A stretch of DNA of 64,000 nt from Branchiostoma lanceolatum (taxonomy: Eukaryota; Chordata; Leptocardii; Amphioxiformes; Branchiostomatidae): assembly GCF_035083965.1 (NCBI RefSeq), contig NC_089739.1:4718198-4782197 (forward strand). Reading direction: 5' to 3'. Each line of letters opens with the position of its first letter. Position 1 is the first letter of the stretch. This document shows positions 34,701-44,257 of this stretch, piece by piece. The notes beneath the pieces were generated by a model, which did no database searches, had not been told where the DNA came from, and saw nothing but the letters and a program-made list of their open reading frames with translations. A program made the translations under genes and the position numbers.

Positions 34701-37700
34701 TAAGTGTTACTCCTAGGTATTTCACTTGAGGTTCTTTCTGGAGTTTATGGCCGTGTAGTTGGTAGTCCCATTCACGTGTTTTTCTGCTACGGGTGATGTG
34801 GACTGTTATACACTTCTGGGGATGGAAACTCATCTTCCACCGCTGTTCCCACTCAGCTAGCTTATTGAGGTCCTCTTGGAGGTGAGCTTGGTCACGCTCC
34901 ACTTTGATGATTTTGTGGCATGCAGTGTCGTCTGCGAACATCCTTGTTGACGAAGACAGTCCTGATGGAAGGTCATTGATAAATAAGAGAAACAGGGATG
35001 GGCCCAAAACAGAGCCTTGTGGCACACCTGATTCTACCGGAACGTACTCAGACCTGGTACCATTTACAAGAACTGCTTGCTTTCTGTTGGATAAGAATTC
35101 CCTGATCCAAGCATTGACCTTGCCACCGATGCCATAGTGCCTCAGTTTATGCACAAGGAGACTATGACTCACTTTATCAAACGCCTTGGAGAAGTCCAGG
35201 ACAAGCAGGTCTTCCTGGTGGCCATTTTCAAGTGTCATAGAGACCTCGTCAACCAGACCCAGAAGCTGGGTCTCGCATGATCGGCCTTTCCGGAATCCAT
35301 GTTGTTGTGGGCACAAGATCTGATGCTGTTCACAGTAGGTCATCATCTCGCTTACGATGATATGTTCTAACAGTTTACATGGTATGCTAGTAAGAGAAAT
35401 GGGTCTGTAGTTTTCTGCTTTGTATTTTTCCCCTTTTTTGAAAACAGGGCACACATGGGCACACTTCCACTCGTCCGGTACAACCCCATTGTCGAGAGAG
35501 GCTTGGTACAGAAACGCAAGCGCTGGGGCCAGTTCCACGGCTACCTCTCTCAGGACTCGAGGGCTGATCTGGTCCGGTCCGCTAGCCTTTCTGGGGTCAA
35601 GGTTGCGGAGGAGCTTCTCAACACCGGCCGGAGTGATAGTTACGTTTTCAAGAAGGGGTTGCTCCGGATTTCTTAGAGGCATCTGTGTCCTGAGCTTAAA
35701 TTCTTCCTCAGTAAAGTCTTCTCCAGAGCTGAAGGCTGACTGGAATTGGCGATTTAAAATCTCGGCCCTCTCTTTGTCATCTGTAACTAGCTTTCCTGCT
35801 TCTTTAAGCGGTGAGATACCTGTATTTTCATTTCTCTTTGACTTGATGAATGACCAAAAGTTCTTAGTTGGTTTGGGCTGGTCTAAGCAGTCCTCAGTAA
35901 TCAGGCCTTGTACATGTGCCCAATACTCCCGTCTCAACTGCTGTTGAACTTGACGTTTATGTGACTTAAATGCTTGGAACAGGTCTGATCTTCCAGTTTT
36001 CTTGTATTTCTTATGGATTCTGTCTCGTCTTCTTATGAGTTTTAGGGTTTTATGGCTTATCCATGTAGGACTCCTCCTAGCAGGAATCTTCTTAAGGGGG
36101 ATGTACTTCTGAACTCTTTCCTGCAGACCTGTTTTCAGGTCTGCCCACACAGCTTCAACGTCCGGTTTATCTGTATGGGAAGACAGAATTGAGTTTGTCA
36201 AATCTTTTGTTGCCTTCCGTAGGCCTTCCCAGTCAGCCTTTTTGAAGCACAAGACGTGCCGTTCTTTCTGACGAACCCGAGCATTTGTTATTTGAAGTTC
36301 AGCATAGGGGATGTCATGGTCGGACAAGCCAGGTACAATCTCAACACGAGGAAACAGAGAGGGGTGGTTTGTCACTATGATATCCAGAGTGTTTGTTCCT
36401 CTTGTGGGTTTTTCTACAATCTGTTCCATACCTAAGTCACTAATAATATCCACGAACTGTCGATGGATGTTTGGGTAAGATGAACCCGGCTTCAGTGTTC
36501 TCTCCTTCCAGTCCAGGTCAGGGAGGTTGAAGTCGCCACCTAGGACGACAATGGCGTTACTGGATTGGCATGCCAGTCTCACTGACTCCGCCATTTCTTT
36601 CAGACTATCCTCAAGTCCTTCATGTGGCCGGTAGTAGCTGCCAATCAGTAAGTCCCTTTTACCTCTAAGCTTGACCTTGGCCCACACAATCTCACAGTTC
36701 CTGTCAAGGCTGGTCTCCATCGTTGCCTCTAGGAGGTCTGACACGGCGACAAGAACTCCTCCGCCGTACTTGTTCCTGTCTTTTCTGTAAGTTTTTGAGT
36801 AGCCAGGGGGAAAAATTTCACTAGAACTAATTCCCGGCGTTTCCAGCCATGTTTCTGTTCCAAGAATTATGTCTGGTCTAAGACTTTGGATGAGATTGGC
36901 TAGTTCCGGCACTTTACCACGAACAGATTGGAAATTTATGTTTAATATACGTAGTGGACGATTTGTGTTCTTATCTTGTTGTCTTTGACGAGTTGGAGTA
37001 GAGCTGTGTATCGGGTGAAAGGAGTCGTCTGAGCAAAACGTGAGGTTTTCACTGCTTGTACTTGTACTACTAGACTCGTGGTTAATGGATTCACCCTCGA
37101 CCCCATGTAGATCGAAGGCCACCGTGCTGTAATTCGGTGCATGACAGAAATCGCAGAACCACTTGACATCCGAGGCACCGAGATCAGAGTAAGATTGGGT
37201 TCCAATGTTCTGACACGATGCATGGAACCATCCTCCACAGGTCTCGCACTCAATACCCCGGACACTCCATCCTACTGTCCTTTCACAAATACCACAGGGA
37301 ACACAGGAGGACTCATCATGTGACGATAATGTAGAGGTATGCGGTCTGGGCATTTCCTGGCCAACTTTTGGGGCTAAATACACTCCACTTGGTGGTGCTA
37401 AGAAATGAACAGGTAGAATGACTAACACTAGTAACAGTACAGTGAATGGCTGTACTGTTACTAGTACTAATTCGGCGCCACCAGGTGACCTCGATACGAC
37501 CTTCCTCAACCGAAGTCAGGTACCCATTCACACCTGGGTGGAGTGAGGAAAGCCGTGTTAAGTGCCTTTCCCAAGGGCACAACATTGGGGCATATCAGTG
37601 GTTTCGAACCCGGGACCTTTCTGTCACATTTCAATCATGCAAGTGAAAAAATGGATGTTGCGAAAAAGAATACCTGTACATGTGACCCCGTCGCCTTCAA

Positions 37701-40700
37701 ACCCAGTGTTACAGGTACAAGTGCCGTCCAGGGCCGGAGGGGCGTTGTCAGTACAGGTGGCGTCCGCGTGGCAGGTCGTAGTCGCGCAACCATCTATGTC
37801 TGTAGATAGTAATAGACACACCATGAATTCGAGTAATATTTGAAAGTTCATGTCCCATTTCAAGCAAGCAATTAGAAAAACAAAAAACAAACAAATGGAT
37901 GTTGCCAAAAAGAATACCTGTACATGCGACACCGTTGCCTTCAAACCCAGTGTTACAGGTACAAGTGCCGTCCAGGGCCGGAGGGGCGTTGTCGGTACAA
38001 GTGGCGTCCGTGTGACACGTTGTAGTCGAGCAACCATCTATGTCTGTAGATAGGAATAGACACACCATGAATTCGAGTTATATTTGCAAGTTCGATAGCA
38101 AAGTTCTTTGTAGAAATCCAAGTGCATTTTTTTTCTAGACCGAGGTTTCGGTGACCGTCTGCTTCTATTACTCACTACAAGTAGGTGTCACTGCTAATAG
38201 ATGCGGTCTCAAACGTTAAGTATTTAACCACATGTACTAATGTTTAAGGTAGCAGCACACAATACCTGTACATGAGACACCGTTGCCTTCAAACCCGGCG
38301 TTACAGGTGCAAGTGCCGTCCAGGGCCGGAGGGGCGTTGTCGGTACAAGTGGCGTCCGCGTGACACGTTGTAGTCGAGCAACCATCTATGTCTGTAGATA
38401 GTAATAGACACACCATGAATTCGAGTCATATTTGCAAGTTCGTGTCCAAGGGCTAAAATTCTAAACAAAGTTGATGTTATGGAAAAAATACGTTATTTGA
38501 TCAACGAAGACATTTTCTATGTAACGTGTTTATAACCGAAAAAGCAGACAGAGTAAAAGGGAAAAGAAATTGTCGTACCTGTACATCCACTGCCGCTACT
38601 TGTTCCGTCGCCTTCGTACCCAGTGTTGCAGGTACAAGTCGCATCAAGGGCGGGAGCAGCATTGTCGGAACAGCTGGCGTCCACATGACACGGGTTGGGC
38701 GAACAGCCGTCTATGTCTGGAATTACAAATGCAGCATCAATTAGAATTATCATTAACATATGCGGTCTTAATCTATCAAATCTAAGAAATACATCAATCA
38801 TATCCCAAACAAACATTCCAACATAAAACAGATTCATCATTCATCGTTGTGGCTCTTGTCGTTCCTTTATTTCCGACAAGACCCTCATAACCATAACCAA
38901 GGAGGTTTAAACCTCCTGATTTTAAACCTCCTTGCAATAACCATGTCATAACATTCCACATCAAAATTAGAATATCAAAATGGCGACACCCCTTCCCATC
39001 AGACATCACTCCCTTAGCATGATGAGAAACAAAATGGCAACGCCAAAGGGGATGGGACAGAAACCACCAATATAGGTTTTGCTATCGCAAACCTGGAAAA
39101 TAGTCTATGTAAATAGACTTCCAACGTAAGTCATACCTGTACACCCAGTTCCGCCACTTGCGAGTCCATCGCCTTCATACCCAGTGTTACAGGTACAAGT
39201 CGCATCGAGGGCGGGAGCGGGCTTATCGGAACAGCCGGCATTCGCGTCGCACGGATTGGTCAAACAGGCGTCTATGTCTGTAGATAGGAACACCCAATGA
39301 TAACGAATAATTAGCTTCTGTTAATAAATACGAAGTTAGATTCTGATTGCGGTTAGATCACGCCAGTTCTAGTTTGTACGTTTTAGGGCCAACTCCGCTA
39401 AAATAGGTATACTTGTTAAAGGAATGCAGTGGTAAAAGAAATCTAGTACTATGTGATTTTGTGGCCATACTTATGTCGTTTTTTTATTGCTCATGAGGAC
39501 TGGCTTTTGCAGTACACACCTCGACCTGTGGACATGACCAAAAGTGGACGATAATGAGTACCGCTCGATAATGTTGGTACCCCTATGTTAACTATGAAAC
39601 TTTCAAATATAAGTTCTTTGGTTGATGGTGTCTTGATAGGAACAACCACACGGAAATACATTTTTGTAAAGTTGGTGAGTTGTATTTTGTGCGTCAGTGA
39701 CGCGTTACCTGCGGCGCAGAGTGTCCCCTCGTACCCGGTCGCACAGTTACACGTGAAACCGTTAACTCCATCGACACAGGCGCCTCCATTCTCACAAGGA
39801 CTGCTGGCACATTCATCAATGTCTGGGAAAAGTATTGGAATAGTGTTAAAATTGAAAGAAAAGATTAAACATATGTTTTCAATGATAGCTCCATGGAGGT
39901 TAGACATAAGATGATAAGATATGCAATACAAATGTTACCCAGGCAGCTGGATATGTTTTGGTTAACAGTCAGATGTTTCAAATATCCGCTACATTTCGCC
40001 AGTGACAGGTCCCTTCAGTTATAATTACCGACGAAACCTACCCATTCAGTTACTAACGAAAGACAGCCTATGTTAGCTAAAACATCTGACTATTTACAAA
40101 CCGTATCCAGTTGCGTGAATAACTTTTGTATCGTGTATAACGTTATATTTTCAACCAACCAACCAACCAACCAACAAATAAAGAAATAAACAATATTATC
40201 ATCGTCAAATCACATATGATTTTTTTATGTCGTATGTTCAAACTGATCATATTAAGTAAAGAAACTTGATTGCATGTCCGTGTTATTTGTAAAGAATCAA
40301 AATAAAATATACTATTAGGCTCGCCCCTGAGGCGTCGCCCAAAGGTTATGACAGTACAATACATACTTGTGTCACAAACGTCCCCCTCGTATCCATCCGC
40401 GCAGTTACATGTGAACAGGTCCACCCCATCCACACAGACTCCGCCGTTCTGACAGGGGCCGCTGTCGCATTCGTTAACGTCTTCGTAAAAAAAAAGCAAC
40501 GGAAAATTACTATTGCTGTCATTTTGATATCACGCAATGTTCGTGGACGATGACAACAGTATTGTGCAACGTTTCACAAACAATATTCATCAGTAGCGTT
40601 AACCATAGATACCAATTAACGTATTTTACACCTTAAAGATAACATTCTGTCAAATACTCAAAACTTACTTAAATCCATGATATTGGGTACCTATCTGAGT

Positions 40701-43700
40701 AATGAGGCTGTTGAAGTGCCTTTTAACATGCTCGAGACACTAGTACTTTCTCGATCACGTTACCCTCGTTTTACGTCCTTTCCGAAAGACGAATGCAGAT
40801 CCAACCAGGATTGGAGCAATGAGCTCAGCGGTGAGACTGCTACCAACTGAGCTACAGGGACATCCGATCCCTAGCAATAAAGCTGAATCATTTTCTTTTC
40901 AGTCAGTAGTATATGGCGTGTAGAAAGCACCGCAAAATCCACTAAGAGCAGTACCTCTCTGTGCCTCCCGATTTGTAAGGTACCTCCGGCTCACCTTATA
41001 CTACTTCAGTCTTGAGTAGACATACCTGACCCACACACCGTTCCACCGTATCCGGCCTGACAGGTACAGGTGAACTGGTTGATGCCGTCCTGACACGTTC
41101 CTCCGTTTTGACAGGGACTACTGGTGCACTCGTCGACATCTGTGGACAAGAAGGTACCGTGAACATTCTCAAAGAACATTATGTTTCATCGTTTTGGATA
41201 CCTCTCCATAAAATAGAAACTTATACAACCTGCTTCGCAAAGTGAAATCCTCAGAAATGTGGACTAGCGTTTTTGGTGCTGCAGCTTACCTTGTACTGGA
41301 CCTGTCCTTGGTGCTGAACCTTCTCTTCTTTATACACATAAACACGCATGCACACACAGACACACGCGCACACACACACACACGCGCGCGCGCGCACACA
41401 AACAAACACAGACACACGCACACACGCCCAAGCGAGCGCACTCACAATCCTGATCTGCACCTCCTGTATCACCCACCTTTCTTGCCGTTTATATGCATGT
41501 TGTTGTTGTATTTTGGCGACGTTCCCTGCCTATCATAACTACAGACTAACAGTCCACGTGACTTGGGCTAATACTAAATATATATGCATCATGCACTTTA
41601 GAATATCGTTCAGACAAGTATGAATTAACCACCTACCGATGTCGCACAATGTTCCGTTGAATCCGTATGCACATGTGCAGGAGAACTGGCTGATTCCCTC
41701 CTCACATGTCCCACCATTTTGGCACGGGCTGCCGGCACACTCGTCAACATCTGAAGTAATAACAGAACGACCAGAGATGGCAAACGTCACCCTCTTAATG
41801 CTTTGCGAACACTACAGTCTCATGGACAGACAAAAATGTGTAGTAGTATTGAGGAATAACTGCGTTATGAATATTGGGAATCGCAGAAATATGCATAGAC
41901 ATATAGACACACAGACAACAAAAAAACATACGAATAAACAGACACATATTAACACGTACAAATTTAACACCTAAACATCCACATATAACACACACAAACA
42001 TCCTAACACATTCACTCACTCCCACGCACGCACACACATAGACAAGCAACCAAACAGGCGTTATCTAGCCTCCATTCAATATTACATTACCCGTTTCGCA
42101 GTTGCTGCCAGCGTATCCGCTCAGACAGGTGCAGTTGTAGCCGTCAACACCGTCACTACACGTGCCGCCGCTCTGACAGGGGTTACTGGAACACTCGTCA
42201 ATATCTGTGAGGGTATATGTGGGGTTTTGAGAAAAGTTTATTTTACTGGGCTTTTAGTAAAGTTTATTTTGATGCACTGTCATATGAACACAAACAAACA
42301 AACAAACAAAACAAAAACAAAAAAGGCAGGCCTAAAACACGACCTCCCCGTAAACCGGTAGTTTTTTCATCATATTATTGACCTCATGACCTGGAATGTC
42401 TGTCAGTTGTTACGCAAGATTGATAAATAAATAATTCTGGTAACTCTGAGCTTCACTTCCTGTCAATCTGGCAACTTTGACCTTTACTTCCAGTCACTCT
42501 GCAGTGAACGTGACTGGTATATGGAGAATACACAATGCTAAAACACAGAAGAACAGACACACCAAAAACGATACCTCCGTTATAGGGGGTAAACGTTATG
42601 CCATTAAGATAGATTTTGTGGGCGTAAAATATTCTTGCATGTAATAATATCTAGCACTTACCTGTCTCACACAATGTTCCGTTGAACCCTGATGCGCATG
42701 TGCAGAAGAATTGGTTGACATGGTCGGTACACGTGCCGTTATTTTGGCACAGCTGCCACGAGCATTCGTCTGTTGACGAAAAAAACAAACACATAATCTC
42801 TAACTCGTACACAGGTATTATTCTATTCTTTTGAACAACAGAGAAACACGATTTGATTTCACTACTGCAGAAGAGCATATTTTACAGCGATGTTTTTTTC
42901 ATCGCTTAAAAAAATCATTCCCTTAACATTTCAAAGTTGTGAACAGATAAATACTGTAAATGCAGAAATGTTCGTCGAACTTCGTGGGGATTTGATTTGG
43001 CGGTAGGGAGAAAATGGATTGTTCAGGGTGGTTTTGAGTTTGCGTTTGAAACAATTGTCGCGCTACAGTCATACAATGGAACAGCTTTTCGCGGTGGTTT
43101 TAAGTTTGCTGTTAAGAGTTAATCGCGAAAACAGCGAACATGTGCATAAAACCGCTGCGAATATTTCTGCATTTACAGTAAGTAGATAGTAAAGATTTTG
43201 ACAAATTTACCAACCTCTTGAGATGATGATGAAGACTGCTAGTAGAGCCCCTGCAAGAATGACCGCTCCTACTGAACCGGCTACTGTCAGTTTTACCTTC
43301 CACGTCGTCCCAGTGCCTGCTCCTGTTTTAACGGGGCCAAGCTTACTCTTTCCCGCCCAGCCCGATCTGGAACCGGAGACTTCTACTAGCGATGGTTTAT
43401 TTTTCTGTCCAATCGGCGACAAGGTATGCCTGTATACGTACAAGACGCAAAGGTTTTATCGTATACGTACTGTATCTAACTGGACTGCGTCTGTTTGAGA
43501 CAAACTTTATCACCCATATAAAATTCAATTGCTGTGGGCCAAAGAAAATAGAAAAAAAAGAAACTCACGTTGACGTTGGTCCGAGACGACTCCCTCCCGA
43601 TCTCTGTACAACAAACGAGCAATAAAATTTCATTTGAAAACCAATGAGTAACAAAATATGATCGAAGAGAGGAGTGACGTGCTAGTCCAGCAAGTGTTTT

Positions 43701-44257
43701 ACCAACTAAACAGTCATTTTATATGGAACACGATGCACGTTTTTGAAATCTATTTATACTTATCCAATTTTGTCTAAAGTTCAACAACATGCCAGACCTG
43801 AAAAACAGTACTAACTCTGTTTATTTCTAAACTCCAAGGTATCCACATAGAGGTATCTAGCCATACTAGCTACATATGGATATGTTTTTACCCATGGATA
43901 CTGCAAAATGGGGTATGCTGTTTCACAATCAATTGCAAGAGTCTTGACAAAGCTACTAGTGTGGGAATCAAACGTCCGAAGCCTTTCGTGCATGATTTGA
44001 GCCCGTAAAAACGTTGTCCTTACCGGTAGGATGTTATAGTCGGCTAGTGGGATACCCTTGGCCCCGTAGTCAGCGACAGGAGAGAGTCTAGTAACAGGTA
44101 ACAATCTGCCTTCGGTACCGATCGGTGCTAGTCGTAGAGGGGGGAGGGTATGGCTGCCAGCTGCGGTGATCCCTCCCGCTTCCGAACCCCCAACCGAGCC
44201 TCCCGGTACATCGCTGGGCGACGTCAACGGCTCCAGTCTTAAAGGTTTCTTCTCCAT
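31753..44257 (-). CDS. Predicted type II transmembrane protein with 15 EGF-like domains
   Basis: Fibropellin-like EGF protein, not assigned to a named family. Predicted exons: 44257-44024 and 43601-43569 (Pro/Gly-rich, no signal peptide), 43404-43215 (basic flank WKVK, then hydrophobic [19 protein letters not shown], residues about 125-150), followed only by EGF exons: 42769-42662, 42204-42091, 41750-41637, 41139-41026, 40480-40367, 39822-39709, 39277-39137, 38716-38579, 38391-38266, 38043-37918, 37799-37674, 33796-33671, 33292-33167, 32657-32532, 31878-31753. Each EGF exon is phase 1-1 and encodes one domain. Domains 2-6 carry the calcium-binding start (D-x-[DN]-E-C) and Notch-type sites: C-x-S-x-P-C for O-glucose in 2, 4, 5 and 6, and C-x4-T-C for O-fucose in 1-4. 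Domains 9-15 are 42-residue near-copies (DGC-TTTCH-DATC). Topology is inferred as N-inside. The C-terminus is unresolved: no clear terminal exon lies left of 31753. The total is about 765 residues. Confidence 0.8.
32345..32490 (-). mobile_element. tRNA-derived SINE, family A, in EGF-gene intron
   Basis: Minus-strand copy (CCCGGGTTCGAAACC B box, AAAGGCACTTAACACG body). Homologous copies sit at the same relative place in two neighbouring introns, so it was inserted before the exon-intron unit was duplicated. Confidence 0.75.
32766..33072 (+). mobile_element. tRNA-derived SINE, family B
   Basis: A-box region TAGTCCAGTGGTTAGCGG, B-box-like GAGGTCGATTCC, body GTTAAGCCGTGGTCC and GTGGAAGATTAGCTC, and a T-rich tail. 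It accounts for most of the extra length of the intron between EGF exons 13 and 14. Confidence 0.75.
33478..33617 (-). mobile_element. tRNA-derived SINE, family A, in EGF-gene intron
   Basis: Same SINE and same relative intron position as the copies at 32345 and 37480; duplicated along with the EGF exon. Confidence 0.75.
33975..37468 (-). mobile_element. CR1-clade non-LTR retrotransposon, near-intact
   Basis: The element lies in the EGF-gene intron between the exons at 37799-37674 and 33796-33671, in the same orientation as the gene. It is flanked by AATTC on both sides (33970-33974 and 37469-37473), read as a 5-bp target-site duplication. Its 3' end carries a (GAA)n microsatellite (plus-strand TTC repeats at 33974-33995) instead of poly(A), as is usual for CR1/L2-type elements. 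Near its 5' end is a 16-bp stem with a 7-nt loop (37427-37465). The size of about 3.5 kb and the absence of a separate upstream ORF suggest 5' truncation or a compact single-ORF form. Removing it leaves an intron identical in length (378 bp) to the next one. Confidence 0.9.
34129..37353 (-). CDS. CR1 LINE polyprotein: PHD-like zinc finger, APE endonuclease, reverse transcriptase
   Basis: An uninterrupted frame of 1074 codons from the first ATG (37353); the frame is also open upstream. Order: Cys/His zinc finger (CGIC...[12 protein letters not shown]...CDFC, about residues 18-70), AP-like endonuclease ([35 protein letters not shown]), then reverse transcriptase ([44 protein letters not shown] and catalytic FADD), then a C-terminal region with RAARWV and [13 protein letters not shown]. 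All catalytic signatures are present and there is no stop or frameshift, so the copy is young and possibly still competent. CR1-like elements (BfCR1) are known from amphioxus. Confidence 0.93.
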   Translation of the reverse strand: MPRPHTSTLSSHDESSCVPCGICERTVGWSVRGIECETCGGWFHASCQNIGTQSYSDLGASDVKWFCDFCHAPNYSTVAFDLHGVEGESINHESSSTSTSSENLTFCSDDSFHPIHSSTPTRQRQQDKNTNRPLRILNINFQSVRGKVPELANLIQSLRPDIILGTETWLETPGISSSEIFPPGYSKTYRKDRNKYGGGVLVAVSDLLEATMETSLDRNCEIVWAKVKLRGKRDLLIGSYYRPHEGLEDSLKEMAESVRLACQSSNAIVVLGGDFNLPDLDWKERTLKPGSSYPNIHRQFVDIISDLGMEQIVEKPTRGTNTLDIIVTNHPSLFPRVEIVPGLSDHDIPYAELQITNARVRQKERHVLCFKKADWEGLRKATKDLTNSILSSHTDKPDVEAVWADLKTGLQERVQKYIPLKKIPARRSPTWISHKTLKLIRRRDRIHKKYKKTGRSDLFQAFKSHKRQVQQQLRREYWAHVQGLITEDCLDQPKPTKNFWSFIKSKRNENTGISPLKEAGKLVTDDKERAEILNRQFQSAFSSGEDFTEEEFKLRTQMPLRNPEQPLLENVTITPAGVEKLLRNLDPRKASGPDQISPRVLREVAVELAPALAFLYQASLDNGVVPDEWKCAHVCPVFKKGEKYKAENYRPISLTSIPCKLLEHIIVSEMMTYCEQHQILCPQQHGFRKGRSCETQLLGLVDEVSMTLENGHQEDLLVLDFSKAFDKVSHSLLVHKLRHYGIGGKVNAWIREFLSNRKQAVLVNGTRSEYVPVESGVPQGSVLGPSLFLLFINDLPSGLSSSTRMFADDTACHKIIKVERDQAHLQEDLNKLAEWEQRWKMSFHPQKCITVHITRSRKTREWDYQLHGHKLQKEPQVKYLGVTLTKDLKWGPHIENICNRANRSLGFIRRNIRINSKAIKEAAYNALVRSSLEYACTVWDPYTAKDISALEKVQRRAARWVCCRYRQSSSVGDMMQDLKWDSLQTRRKRARLTTFYKVHHGLAIINSQNLPSVSRPKRQTRRLHPLSYDIPFCRTTYRQFSFFPRTAAEWNSLPAEMVAAPSLASFRDRVTHLH
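37480..37619 (-). mobile_element. tRNA-derived SINE, family A, beside the CR1 insertion
   Basis: The duplicated SINE copy next to which the CR1 element was inserted. The CR1 target AATTC lies at its boundary. Confidence 0.75.
40690..40872 (-). mobile_element. tRNA-like SINE or tRNA relic
   Basis: The minus strand reads CCCTGTAGCTCAGTTGGTAG, a textbook A box, followed by a degenerate B box (CCTGGTTGGATCTG). The 3' half does not fold as an intact tRNA, so this is a SINE head or tRNA pseudogene in an EGF-gene intron. Confidence 0.55.
41335..41435. repeat. CA/CG-rich microsatellite
   Basis: Compound (CA)n, (CACG)n and (CG)n run in an EGF-gene intron. Confidence 0.9.
42952..43180. mobile_element. 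MITE with perfect 18-bp TACTGTAAATGCAGAAAT termini
   Basis: TACTGTAAATGCAGAAAT at the left and its exact reverse complement at the right. It lies in the EGF gene between the TM exon and the first EGF exon. Termini including TA suggest a TA-targeting (Tc1/mariner-like) family. Confidence 0.85.

Noticed and set aside
35420-35947. Plus-strand frame of 175 codons opposite the CR1 reverse transcriptase
   Set aside because: Shadow of the intact minus-strand polyprotein.
40780-40872. Functional tRNA gene
   Set aside because: The A box is good, but the B box and acceptor stem are degenerate and flanking sequence resembles a SINE body.
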